From Massilia antarctica (GTDB lineage: Bacteria; Pseudomonadota; Gammaproteobacteria; Burkholderiales; Burkholderiaceae_D), in the NCBI RefSeq assembly GCF_015689335.1, contig NZ_CP065053.1, positions 2,852,001-2,916,000 of the forward strand: a stretch of DNA of 64,000 nt. Reading direction: 5' to 3'. The position numbers were made by a program, and so were the translations under genes. Position 1 is the first letter of the stretch. The number at the start of each line of letters is the position of its first letter. Of this stretch, positions 20,240 through 32,579 are shown piece after piece. The notes below the pieces were generated by a model. The model ran no database searches. It was given only the letters and a program-made list of their open reading frames with translations, and was not told the origin of the DNA.

Positions 20240-21013
20240 ATGTGCCAACTCCTCGGAATGAACTGCAATGTCCCTACCGACATTGTTTTTAGCTTTACCG
20301 GCTTCGCCATGCGCGGCGGCCGCACCGATACCCACCACGATGGCTGGGGCATCGCCTTTTTCGAAGGCGCCGGCGTGCGCCATTTCGTCGATCACCAGGC
20401 TGCCGTCGAGTCGCCTGTCGCCGAACTGATCAAGCGCTATCCCATCAAGTCGAAAAACGTCATTGCCCATATCCGCAAGGCGACTCAAGGCCATGTGGCC
20501 CTGGAAAACTGCCATCCCTTCGTGCGCGAGCTGTGGGGCCGTTATTGGGTGTTTGCCCACAACGGCGACCTCAAGGAGTTTGCGCCCACCCTGAACGGCC
20601 CGTATCGCCCGGTCGGCAGCACCGACAGCGAAAAAGCGTTCTGTTTCCTGCTGCAGGAATTGCGCAAGCGCTTCGGCGACACGCCGCCCGCCTTGCCCTT
20701 GCTGCGCGCCGCGCTCAAGGAACTGGTCGCCGCCGTTGCCGTGCATGGCACCTTCAACCTGATGCTGTCGGACGGCTCGGCCCTGTTCGTCCATTGCTCC
20801 ACCAAGCTGCATTACGTGGTGCGCCAGCATCCTTTTGTCACGGCCAGCCTGTCCGATGAAGATGTGAGCGTTGATTTTTCTCAAGTCACCACGCCGGAAG
20901 ACCGGGTAGCCATTATCGTCACCGAACCGTTGACGACCAACGAACGGTGGACCGCGTTCGCACCCGGCGAATTCAACGTGTTCGTGGACGGGATGTCAAT
21001 ACAGGAGCGCTAA
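20240..21013 (+). CDS. Class II glutamine amidotransferase (YafJ-like)
   Basis: The start at ATG 20240 exposes Cys2 (MCQLLGMNC), the N-terminal nucleophile of Ntn-type glutaminases after Met removal. The 257-residue protein also has the conserved GGRTDTHHDGWG and the NCHPFVRELWGRYWVFAHNGD segments. It lacks an acceptor synthase domain, so its ammonia acceptor is unknown. Upstream in-frame codons are dismissed because they would bury the catalytic Cys. Confidence 0.88.
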   Translation: MCQLLGMNCNVPTDIVFSFTGFAMRGGRTDTHHDGWGIAFFEGAGVRHFVDHQAAVESPVAELIKRYPIKSKNVIAHIRKATQGHVALENCHPFVRELWGRYWVFAHNGDLKEFAPTLNGPYRPVGSTDSEKAFCFLLQELRKRFGDTPPALPLLRAALKELVAAVAVHGTFNLMLSDGSALFVHCSTKLHYVVRQHPFVTASLSDEDVSVDFSQVTTPEDRVAIIVTEPLTTNERWTAFAPGEFNVFVDGMSIQER

Positions 21014-21083
21014 GTATTTCCTCCACGCACTGGTATTAATTAGGTTACATTACCGGCTGTTATTATCCATATTTACAGGACAG

Positions 21084-22358
21084 ATGAGCCACGACTCCGA
21101 CCTAATGGCGCAGCAGATGCCAGTGCGGGATTTTTATCTGGGGCGCCAGCCTATCCTCGACCGCCAGCAGGGGCTGTACGGTTACGAGATGCTTTTTCGC
21201 AACGCTCCGGTCAACGTGGCCGAGATCGACAGCGACGTCGCCGCCACCGCCACCGTGATTGCTCACACCGCCCAGTTGGGACTGGAAAAAGTCATTGGCG
21301 ATGCACACGGCTTCCTGAATGTGGACGCCGAAGTGCTGATGAGCGACATTTTCGTGTTCCTGCCGCGCGAACGGGTGGTGCTGGAAATTGTCGAGGGCAT
21401 GGCGGCCAGCAAATCCATGCTCGACCGCATTGCCGACCTCAGCACCCATGGCTTCCGCTTTGCGCTCGACGATGCGCGCATCGACGCGCCCGACGTGCAA
21501 CTGCTGTTGCCGATGATCGACTACGTCAAGCTCGACGTGCGCACCATGCCGCTGGCGTCGCTGACGACGCTGGCGCCACGCTTCCAGCGCCATCACAAGA
21601 AGCTGATCGCGGAAAAAATTGAAACGCGCGAGGAATTCGAGGCTTGCCTCGACTTGGGTTTCGACTATTTCCAGGGCTACTATTTTTCCCGGCCGGCGGT
21701 CATCAGCGGGCGCAAGCTGTCGCCGTCGCAGCTGACCGTGTTGGAACTGATGAGCCTGGTTACCTCGGATGCCGACAATATCGAGATCGAACGTGCCGTC
21801 AAGCGCGACGTGACCCTGGCGTTCAACCTGCTGCGGCTGGTCAACACCCCGGCCATCGGCATGCGCCACCGCATCGATTCGGTCAGCCAGGCGGTGACCA
21901 TCCTCGGGCGCCGCCAGTTGCAGCGCTGGCTGCAGATCATGCTGTATGCCGAACCGGCGCGGCGCGGCAGCAGCATGTCGCCCCTGCTGTTGCTGGCCAC
22001 CACGCGCGGCCGCTTGCTCGAACTGCTGGCGCAGCGCTTGCGCCCGGGCCAGCGCAATGTGGCCGAAATCGCTTTCACGGTCGGCATCATGTCGCTGATG
22101 GATGCCCTGTTCGGCACCCCGATGACCGACATCGTCGAGCAGATTCCCGTCATCGACGAGGTAGCGCACGCGCTGTTGCGGCGCACCGGTTTCTTCGGCG
22201 ACCTGCTGCACTTGGCCGAATGCATCGAGCGCATGGAAGAATGCGACGACCAGGTGATGCCCGCATTGCGCGAATTGGCTATTTCCAGCGAAGAACTGAT
22301 CGAGCTGGAAGTCGCGGCCTTCGAGTGGAGCGACGAGGTAGTGCGTTTCGCCATTTAG
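21084..22358 (+). CDS. EAL-HDOD signalling protein, EAL probably inactive
   Basis: The 424-residue protein has an N-terminal EAL-like domain (about 15-215) and a C-terminal HDOD domain (about 220-400). The EAL signature is changed to YEMLFR, and the loop-6 DDFGTG motif is replaced by DDARI. Other elements (FLNVD, KLDVR, EKIE, GFDYFQGY) remain. Phosphodiesterase activity on cyclic di-GMP is therefore unlikely; this subfamily is thought to act by binding or protein interaction. It is a stand-alone gene with a GGA ribosome site. Confidence 0.87.
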   Translation: MSHDSDLMAQQMPVRDFYLGRQPILDRQQGLYGYEMLFRNAPVNVAEIDSDVAATATVIAHTAQLGLEKVIGDAHGFLNVDAEVLMSDIFVFLPRERVVLEIVEGMAASKSMLDRIADLSTHGFRFALDDARIDAPDVQLLLPMIDYVKLDVRTMPLASLTTLAPRFQRHHKKLIAEKIETREEFEACLDLGFDYFQGYYFSRPAVISGRKLSPSQLTVLELMSLVTSDADNIEIERAVKRDVTLAFNLLRLVNTPAIGMRHRIDSVSQAVTILGRRQLQRWLQIMLYAEPARRGSSMSPLLLLATTRGRLLELLAQRLRPGQRNVAEIAFTVGIMSLMDALFGTPMTDIVEQIPVIDEVAHALLRRTGFFGDLLHLAECIERMEECDDQVMPALRELAISSEELIELEVAAFEWSDEVVRFAI

Positions 22359-22420
22359 CGCGCAGCAGGGCGGCCTTGCTGCCGGTGGCCCTGCCCGTGA
22401 CGCCGGCTATGTGCAGCCCG

Positions 22421-22789
22421 CTATGTACCGCCCGCCCATTGCTTGTGCAGGTCCGGGTCGCTGCGCAATTCCCACAAGGCCAGGACGATGACGGCGATGC
22501 CCACGACGAGGCTATTGTTCATCATGGGGCCGCGGTCGGCCACGGCGGGAATCCACGGAGAGACGGCCACCCACACGCCAGCGAGCAGGTTGACGCCGAC
22601 GGACCAGACGTAGGTTTTGTAAAGGTCGAACGCGGCGAGCACGGCGATGACCGCACCCGCGAACCAGGCATTCATGGCCTGCGGGGTGTTGGCGGGGTAG
22701 GCCAGCACCCAGGGTGAGACGAACAGCCAGAGGCCGAGCAGCAGGATCGCCTGATCCTGCCACCGCCTGGCGGAGCGTTGGATTTCCAT
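22421..22789 (-). CDS. SPW repeat membrane protein
   Basis: A 122-residue protein with four membrane helices arranged as two repeats. Each repeat carries an SPW motif (residues 25-27 and 77-79) near a helix end. This is the SPW family of small membrane proteins of unknown function. A perfect AGGAGG (22794-22799, complement) precedes the ATG. It is downstream of metH on the same strand, with a 121-bp gap. Confidence 0.85.
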   Translation of the reverse strand: MEIQRSARRWQDQAILLLGLWLFVSPWVLAYPANTPQAMNAWFAGAVIAVLAAFDLYKTYVWSVGVNLLAGVWVAVSPWIPAVADRGPMMNNSLVVGIAVIVLALWELRSDPDLHKQWAGGT

Positions 22790-22910
22790 ATTGCCTCCTG
22801 AACGCGATGTTCGGCGCGGAAAGCACGACCAGGGAGATGCGCCGATACTCCCCAGCCTACAGGGAGTTAGGCAGCTAAAACACGGAAAAGTTCAGCCGAT
22901 GGGCTGCGCC

Positions 22911-26690
<3,780 letters not shown>

Positions 26691-26793
26691 GGTTGTGCTT
26701 TCAGTGGGCAGGTCAGGAGGCGGCCGGGAGCGGGCCTAAAATTATACGTCATCGTGCCCTTTTGGTTTTCCGGGGGCTTAATGATCAGTCTGC

Positions 26794-26842
26794 TTTGTAT
26801 CGTTTTGTATTTAAAGGGCCGCTTGAAACAAGTTGATACAAA
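26794..26842. promoter_or_regulatory. Spaced 8-bp inverted repeat upstream of the BrnA-like gene
   Basis: TTTGTATC at 26794-26801 is the exact inverse of GATACAAA at 26835-26842. The centres are 41 bp apart, close to four helical turns. The sites lie in the metH/BrnA-like divergent gap, 90-140 bp before the small gene. BrnA proteins autoregulate, so these could be half-operators. A -10-like TATAGC at 26844-26849 lies beside the second arm. Function is inferred. Confidence 0.4.
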
Positions 26843-26930
26843 ATATAGCGTGTCTGCAATCTTTACGTTACATGGGCCAAGGACAATCGCTCCGATGACG
26901 CCGCAGTGCGTCTTTACGGGGAATACATAA

Positions 26931-27164
26931 ATGAACGATGATTTTCAAACCAGCTGGTCCGAGCCAGTATCCGTGCAGCAAGGTGACACCAGCACCGTGC
27001 AGCGCCCGCCAGTTGCCGCACCGCTCAAGCAGATCGTCACGATCCGCCTCGATGTCGACATGCTGAAATGGTTCAAGGCCGCGGGTCCGGGCTACCAGAC
27101 CCGCATCAACCAGATCCTGCGTGAACATATGGAAGCGCAGCAGGCCGGGCGCGACGCGGACTAG
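26931..27164 (+). CDS. Orphan BrnA-like antitoxin
   Basis: The 77-residue protein has a C-terminal ribbon-helix-helix-like segment: KQIVTIRLDVDMLKWFKAAG followed by PGYQTRINQILREHM. This is the BrnA (COG3514) signature. BrnA normally pairs with the RNase toxin BrnT encoded just upstream. Here the upstream 240 bp has no BrnT frame and fmt follows in the opposite direction. It is therefore either a domesticated regulator or a relic. Confidence 0.75.
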   Translation: MNDDFQTSWSEPVSVQQGDTSTVQRPPVAAPLKQIVTIRLDVDMLKWFKAAGPGYQTRINQILREHMEAQQAGRDAD

Positions 27165-27178
27165 GAAGGCAGGGCGGC

Positions 27179-28135
27179 TCAGTCGAGGCTGAGCCCGTCC
27201 AGAGGGAATCCCTTGAGAAACTCGGCCGCAGGCAGACGCTTGCCGCCGGGTTTTTGCAGTTCGGTCAGGCGCAGGGTGCCCTGTTTGCAGGCGATGACGA
27301 TGCCATGCTGGGCATCGGCGGCCAGCACCTGGCCGGGAGCGGCGTCGCTGCCGGCGTCGAGCGCCTCGGCGCCCCAGATCTTGATGACCACGCCGTTGAC
27401 CTCGGCGTGGGCGCCGGGGAAGGGGTTGAAGGCGCGGATCTTGCGGCCCAGTTCGGCCGAGGAGAGGGAAAAGTCGAGTGCGGCTTCTTCCTTGCTGATC
27501 TTGGCCGCGTAGGTCACGCCCGCCTCGGGCTGGGGCAGGGCGCGCAGGGTGCCGGCCGCGCGCGCGTGGAGGGCGTCGACGATCATGCGTGCGCCAAGGG
27601 CCGCCAGAGTGTCGTGCAGGGTGGCGGTGGTGTCGCCCGGGGCGATCGGTACCCGTTCCATCATCAGCATGGGGCCGGTGTCGAGGCCTTCTTCCATTTC
27701 CATGATGGTCACGCCGGTTTCCAGGTCGCCCGTTTCGATGGCGCGGTGGATCGGCGCGGCGCCACGCCAGCGCGGCAGCAGGGAGCCGTGGATGTTGATG
27801 CAGGGCTTGATGTCGAGGGTGCTGCGCGGCAGGATCAAGCCGTAGGCGGCGACCACCATCACGTCGTAGTCGGTGGCCATGAGGTGCGCGTGGGCTACGG
27901 CGGCCTGGGCGGCGCGTTCCGGGTCCTTGCTGTCGAGGCGCAGGGAGAGCGGCTGCAGCACCTCGATGTTGTGGGCCAGGGCGAATTGCTTGACGGCGGA
28001 GGCGTGCATCTGCATGCCGCGGCCGGCGGGGCGGTCGGGCTGGGTCAGGACGAGCGGAATCTCGAAGCCGGCTTCATGGAGGGCCTGGAGGGCGACGGCG
28101 GCAAACTCCGGCGTGCCGGCAAAGATGATTTTCAT
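27179..28135 (-). CDS. fmt: Methionyl-tRNA formyltransferase
   Basis: Fmt formylates initiator Met-tRNA using 10-formyltetrahydrofolate. The 318-residue protein has the N-terminal hydrolase-fold domain with the motif [14 protein letters not shown] and likely catalytic residues Asn114, His116 and Asp152. A C-terminal OB-fold domain follows. An AGGA site precedes the ATG. Normally fmt follows def closely; here 599 bp of repeats separate them. Confidence 0.97.
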   Translation of the reverse strand: MKIIFAGTPEFAAVALQALHEAGFEIPLVLTQPDRPAGRGMQMHASAVKQFALAHNIEVLQPLSLRLDSKDPERAAQAAVAHAHLMATDYDVMVVAAYGLILPRSTLDIKPCINIHGSLLPRWRGAAPIHRAIETGDLETGVTIMEMEEGLDTGPMLMMERVPIAPGDTTATLHDTLAALGARMIVDALHARAAGTLRALPQPEAGVTYAAKISKEEAALDFSLSSAELGRKIRAFNPFPGAHAEVNGVVIKIWGAEALDAGSDAAPGQVLAADAQHGIVIACKQGTLRLTELQKPGGKRLPAAEFLKGFPLDGLSLD

Positions 28136-28181
28136 GGGATTCCTGGTTAAAACAGTTCAAAGTGCGCGCTGACTGTATGTC

Positions 28182-28455
28182 GAGAGCAACACTAAAAATA
28201 GGCAGCGACGCTAAAAACGACAGCGGCGCTAAAAATCGACGGCAACGCTAGAACCGGCAGCAACGCTAGAACCGGCAGCAACGCTAGAACCGACGGCAAC
28301 GCTAGAACCGGCAGCAACGCTAGAACCAGCAGCAACGCTAGAACCGACGGCAACGCTAGAACCGACAGTAACGCTAGAACCGACAGCAACGTTAAAACAG
28401 GCAGCAACGTTAAAACCGACCGCAACGTTAAAACCCGACAGCAACGCTAAAAACC
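28182..28455 (+). repeat. 18-bp tandem repeat array (about 15 units)
   Basis: Tandem units of 18 bp with consensus GGCAGCAACGCTAGAACC run from 28182 to 28455. Nine central units (28238-28399) are regular and differ at few positions. The units toward both ends drift to TAAAA variants of 18-19 bp. The array lies between def and fmt, within about 50 bp of the fmt start. Because 18 is a multiple of 3, several frames stay open on both strands, giving spurious repetitive peptides. Confidence 0.95.
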
Positions 28456-28544
28456 GTCGTTCCCGCGAAGGCGGGAACCCAAGTCCGTTGCTCAGTTCTC
28501 GACTGCGCTGATAACTTGGGTTCCCGCCTTCGCGGGAACGACGG
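28454..28544. repeat. Long perfect hairpin repeat, copy 1
   Basis: Arms of 31 bp at 28454-28484 and 28514-28544 are perfect inverse complements around a 29-nt spacer. The outer part reads CCGTCGTTCCCGCG and the inner part GGCGGGAACCCAAGT. Related hairpins occur at 55725-55827 and 59294-59334. This is a REP-like intergenic element. If transcribed it would fold stably between def and fmt and could attenuate or stabilise the mRNA. Confidence 0.93.
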
Positions 28545-28638
28545 TTCTACGGTTCTACGGTTCTACGGTTCTACGGTTCTACGGTTCGACGGTTCTGCGG
28601 TTCTACGGTTCTGCGGTCCTGCGGTTCCACGGTTCTGC
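28543..28638 (+). repeat. 8-bp tandem repeat array (12 units)
   Basis: Twelve consecutive 8-bp units with consensus GGTTCTAC run from 28543 to 28638. The first five are identical; later ones carry single changes (GGTTCGAC, GGTTCTGC, GGTCCTGC, GGTTCCAC). The array starts in the last two bases of the hairpin arm, so hairpin and array are fused. It is followed by an eleven-base G run (28647-28657) and a short GC-rich stretch before the def stop. Length variation between strains is expected. Confidence 0.95.
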
Positions 28639-28734
28639 GGTTTTAAGGGGGGGGGCGACGGGCGACGGCGGATGACTAACGGTCTGTCACCTGCGCGCCG
28701 ACCGCGTACCAACCCGCCCGCCGGCAGCCTGCTA

Positions 28735-29277
28735 TCAGTGCCGGCGGCCCGATGCCCGCAAGGCCGCTTCGCGTTCCATCCCGCGCTCCTCCTTGAGCAT
28801 CTTGGCCTTGATCCGGTTGCGCTTGAGCGGCGACAGGTATTCCACGAACACCTTGCCCATCAAATGGTCCATTTCGTGCTGGATGCACACGGCCATCAAG
28901 CCATCCGCGCTCAGCTCGAACGGCTTGCCCTCGGCATCGAGCGCGCTGACCTTGATCTGCGCAGGCCGCTCCACACCGTCGTAAATGCCCGGTACCGACA
29001 GGCAGCCTTCATCGTAGACTTGCTTCTCAGCACTTGCCCAAACGATTTTCGGATTGATGAACACGCGCAGGTCGTCCTTGGTCTCGGACGTGTCGACGAT
29101 GATCAGTTGTTCGTGCACGTCAACCTGGCTGGCAGCCAGGCCCACGCCGGGCGCGTCGTACATGGTCTCGGCCATGTCGGCCACCAGCTTGGTCAGGCGC
29201 GCGCCGAATTCGGTGACCGGCTTGGCCACCTTGTGAAGACGTGCGTCCGGGTAGCGGAGAATATTCAGTATTGCCAT
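28735..29277 (-). CDS. def: Peptide deformylase
   Basis: Def removes the formyl group from nascent N-termini. The 180-residue metalloenzyme has all three motifs: GVGLAASQ (44-51), EGCLS (90-94, metal-ligand Cys) and HEMDH (134-138, metal-ligand His and catalytic Glu). It is transcribed toward fmt, with the repeat cluster between them. It is divergent from the LysM gene. Confidence 0.97.
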   Translation of the reverse strand: MAILNILRYPDARLHKVAKPVTEFGARLTKLVADMAETMYDAPGVGLAASQVDVHEQLIIVDTSETKDDLRVFINPKIVWASAEKQVYDEGCLSVPGIYDGVERPAQIKVSALDAEGKPFELSADGLMAVCIQHEMDHLMGKVFVEYLSPLKRNRIKAKMLKEERGMEREAALRASGRRH

Positions 29278-29559
29278 AGGTCTAGTAATTTCGATAACAA
29301 TTCGGTGATAATTTCAAGTCCTCATACGCATAAGATTCTAAAACACAACAAAAACACAACAGGCCCGCAACCGGGTTGAGTATGGTTTTTCTTGCTAGTT
29401 CAAGGATTTATGTGCAGAATTTGATCCAGTTCGGCAAGCCTTATCATCGATATCGTCGATAGGGTAGCGTTAAATCGCGCTGTCTCTTGCGCTGTGGCTG
29501 GCAAGGTGACGTGTCCAGCTAGCAATTCCGTGTTAATGCCGCACTTTACGGACATCTCA

Positions 29560-30663
29560 ATGAAAAATTTTAGCACAGTCGGCGTCCGCGTAGCGGTTGT
29601 GGCGCTTTTTGCGGGACTGCTCGCAGCCCCGACCCAAGCGGCCACCTGCGAATTCCGGCCCAATGCCCCTGACCAGCATCTGGTGGTCAAGGGTGATACC
29701 TTGTGGGATATTTCCGGCAAGTTTCTGGAGCACCCATGGTGCTGGCCCCAGGTATGGGGACTGAACAAGGAAGAGATCCGCAATCCGCACTGGATTTATC
29801 CGGGCCAGACGATCTACTTCGACCGCAAGAACAACCGCTTGTCGCTGACCCGTCCAGGTGGCGACGATGGCTCCGGCAGCGCCAACGGCGTGCTGCGCCT
29901 GTCGCCGCAGGTGCGTACCCAAGGCTTGGGCAAGGATGCGATCCAGGCCATTCCGTCGGGCGTGATCGAGCCGTTCCTGTCGCAGCCGCTGATCGTCGAC
30001 GCCGACGAACTGAAAGGCTCGCCGCGTATCGCGGCCGCCCAGGAAGGCCACGTTTACCTCGGCAAGGACGATAAAATCTATGTCCGCGGCAATCTCAGGG
30101 GTGGCAGCTCGTTCCAGGTGTTCCGTCCGGGCACCCCGCTGAGGGATCCGGAAACCCACAATCTGGTCGCCTATGAAGCGGTGTACCTGGGCACGGCCAA
30201 GCTGTTTGCCGAAGCCAAGGCCGGTGTCGACGCCCACACCTTCGTGGTGGCCACGTCCAAGCAGGAAATCGGCGTGGGCGACCTGCTGATTCCGGCGCCG
30301 CCTACCGTCATGCGCAACTACATGCCGCATCCGCCCGATCAAAAGGTCGACGCGCGCATCATGGGCGTGTATTCGGGTGTGACCCATGCCGGCCAGAACC
30401 AGGTGGTCAGCATCAACCGCGGCACGCTTGACGGCGTCGATGTCGGCACCGTGCTCCAACTGTACAATATCGGCAAAGTGGTGGTCGATCCGGGTGCGCC
30501 GAAACACGGCATCCTGGGCACCACGAAAACCATGATCAAGCTGCCGGACGAACAATCGGGCACCTTGTTCATTTTCCGCACGTTCAAGCACGTTTCGTAC
30601 GGCTTGATCATGCAGGTAACCGAGCCGGTCGAAATCGGCGACGTGGCCAGATCACCGGAGTAA
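29560..30663 (+). CDS. LysM domain secreted protein
   Basis: The 367-residue protein starts at ATG 29560 and has a signal peptide ending near AAPTQA (residue 27). A LysM domain at about 42-87 (VVKGDTLWDISGKFLEHPW) would bind peptidoglycan. The remaining 280 residues are a conserved beta-rich region of unknown function. It lies 8 bp upstream of dprA, a neighbourhood conserved in betaproteobacteria. An ATG at 29536 is possible but would spoil the signal peptide. Confidence 0.88.
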   Translation: MKNFSTVGVRVAVVALFAGLLAAPTQAATCEFRPNAPDQHLVVKGDTLWDISGKFLEHPWCWPQVWGLNKEEIRNPHWIYPGQTIYFDRKNNRLSLTRPGGDDGSGSANGVLRLSPQVRTQGLGKDAIQAIPSGVIEPFLSQPLIVDADELKGSPRIAAAQEGHVYLGKDDKIYVRGNLRGGSSFQVFRPGTPLRDPETHNLVAYEAVYLGTAKLFAEAKAGVDAHTFVVATSKQEIGVGDLLIPAPPTVMRNYMPHPPDQKVDARIMGVYSGVTHAGQNQVVSINRGTLDGVDVGTVLQLYNIGKVVVDPGAPKHGILGTTKTMIKLPDEQSGTLFIFRTFKHVSYGLIMQVTEPVEIGDVARSPE

Positions 30664-30670
30664 AACCGCC

Positions 30671-31801
30671 GTGCAAGACACGGACCCCGCCAACCCCCTC
30701 AGCCAGGCCGCACGCCTGGCTGCCTGGGTACGCCTGGAGCAAACCCCGGGCGTGGGGTCCGCTACGGCGCAGCGCCTGCTTTCCCGCTTCGGCACCCCGC
30801 AGTCCATCTTTTCCGCCTCCTACCTGGCCTTGCGCGAGCTCGTCTCCGACAAGGTGGCGCGCGCCCTGTGCGAACCCATGCCCGACGCCTGCGCCGCCTA
30901 CCTCGACAGCGTGCACGACTGGCTGGCCCAGCCCGCTCACTACCTCCTCACTCCCGACCATCCTGCTTTCCCGCCGCTGCTGCGCGAACTGGCCATGCCG
31001 CCCCTGCTGCTGTATGCCGCCGGCCGGATCGACCTGCTGTCGGCGCCGGCCGTAGCCGTGGTCGGCAGCCGCAATGCGAGCGGGCAGGGCGTGGCCAATG
31101 CACGCGCGTTCGCCAGTGCGCTCAGCGCTGCCGGCCTGACCATCGTCTCCGGGCTGGCCCTGGGAATCGATGCCGCCGCGCACGAGGGCGGCTTGCGCGG
31201 CTGCGGCTCGACCGTGGCGGTGACCGGCACCGGGGCCGACCGCATCTATCCGCGCCGTAATGAAGCCCTGGCCAGACGTATTGCCGAAGAGGGTTGCATG
31301 GTCAGTGAGTACCCACTCGGTACCGGCCCTTCGCCCGGCAACTTCCCGCGCCGCAACCGCCTGATCAGCGGCCTGTGCTGCGCCGTGCTGGTGGTCGAGG
31401 CCGCCGCCGGCTCGGGATCGCTGATCACCGCCAGGCTCGCCGCCGATCAGGGCCGCGACGTGTTCGCCATTCCCGGCTCGATCCATGCGTCGCTGTCCAA
31501 GGGCTGCCACAGCCTGATCCGCGAGGGCGCCACCCTGGTCGACTGCGCCGACGATATCCTCATTCCCCTGCAGGTGGCGCCCCTGGCCAGCCTGCCCGTG
31601 GCGGCGCCCGACAGCGGCGACTGCGACCCTGGCCAGCTGGCGCTGCTGGACGCGCTGGAGTACGCCCCGGTCGGCGCCGACGCACTGGCCGCGCTCACCG
31701 GCAGCGACGCTGGTGTGCTGGCCGGCCAGCTGCTGGCGCTGGAACTTGCAGGCCATGTCGAACGATTGCCGGGCGGATTGTTCCAGCGTGTAAAGCGCTA
31801 A
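30671..31801 (+). CDS. dprA: DNA-processing protein DprA
   Basis: DprA loads RecA onto incoming single-stranded DNA during natural transformation. The 376-residue protein starts at GTG 30671. An N-terminal helix-hairpin-helix region (LEQTPGVGSATAQRLLSRFG) precedes the Rossmann DprA core with GSRNASGQG, SGLALGIDAAAH and FPRRNRLISGL. A C-terminal winged-helix segment follows. Confidence 0.95.
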   Translation: MQDTDPANPLSQAARLAAWVRLEQTPGVGSATAQRLLSRFGTPQSIFSASYLALRELVSDKVARALCEPMPDACAAYLDSVHDWLAQPAHYLLTPDHPAFPPLLRELAMPPLLLYAAGRIDLLSAPAVAVVGSRNASGQGVANARAFASALSAAGLTIVSGLALGIDAAAHEGGLRGCGSTVAVTGTGADRIYPRRNEALARRIAEEGCMVSEYPLGTGPSPGNFPRRNRLISGLCCAVLVVEAAAGSGSLITARLAADQGRDVFAIPGSIHASLSKGCHSLIREGATLVDCADDILIPLQVAPLASLPVAAPDSGDCDPGQLALLDALEYAPVGADALAALTGSDAGVLAGQLLALELAGHVERLPGGLFQRVKR

Positions 31802-31867
31802 GCAGGGGCGCAAGAGGCGCGCGGACGGGGCTTGTGTCTTAGCGAGCTTAACTGATAGAGTAGAGCC

Positions 31868-32332
31868 ATGTTCGATATCCTGGTCTACCTTTACGAGACG
31901 TACTACCGCCCCGATGCCTGCCCCGAGCCGGCCGCGTTGGCGCGCAAACTGTCCGCGGTCGGTTTCGACGATGTCGAAATTTCGGAAGCGCTCGTATGGT
32001 TGACCGACCTGACCGAAATGGCGGGCGACGAAACCAATCTGTCGTTCACCTCCAGCGGCACCCGTTTTTACGTGCAACAAGAATACGATGCCCTTGGCAG
32101 CGCCGCGGTCGGCTTCATCCAGTTCCTCGAAAGTGCGGGCGTGCTCAGCCCTGTGCAGCGCGAAATCGTGATCGAGCGCGCGCTGGCGCTGGAAGAATCG
32201 CCGGTGGGCCTGGGCAAGCTGAAGATCATCGTATTGATGCTGCTGTGGAGCCAAGGCAAGGAACCGGACGCGCTGATGTTCGACGACCTGTTCGGCTCCG
32301 ACGACGAGCAAGCTCCCCGCCTGTTGCATTGA
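31868..32332 (+). CDS. smg: Smg family protein (DUF494)
   Basis: The 154-residue acidic protein starts [13 protein letters not shown] and matches the Smg/DUF494 family by length and N-terminal motif. It lies between dprA and a topoisomerase, the usual position. Function is unknown; the name derives from a conserved gene next to dprA/fmt in enterobacteria. Confidence 0.9.
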   Translation: MFDILVYLYETYYRPDACPEPAALARKLSAVGFDDVEISEALVWLTDLTEMAGDETNLSFTSSGTRFYVQQEYDALGSAAVGFIQFLESAGVLSPVQREIVIERALALEESPVGLGKLKIIVLMLLWSQGKEPDALMFDDLFGSDDEQAPRLLH

Positions 32333-32579
32333 GTCCGGCCGGCGCCGCCCGCGCAAGCCCCGTTTTCCCTTCCACGCAACGTTTTTGCCCCGCTGCCGGC
32401 ACGATTGTGGCCTTCGGCATGCAGTGGCTACTTGCGGATTGCCCGACAACCCGCTTATCATTGGCCGCTCTATCGGTTTGTTACAATTTCGATATCAGAC
32501 TGGCAAAATGCCGTCTGCTGCGGCCAAGCATGTATGATGCGCGGGCCGAACCACTTAATATAGTACGACGAGAAAACCT

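Noticed and set aside
26691..26930. Cobalamin riboswitch upstream of metH
   Set aside because: The available leader is short and I found no B12-box consensus; CCCACTG near the start is not enough.
28192..28444. Open frames of 71-77 codons with hexapeptide repeats (SVLALLPVLALP type) across the def-fmt gap
   Set aside because: They are a by-product of an 18-bp tandem array with no internal stop in those frames; there is no ribosome site and no family.
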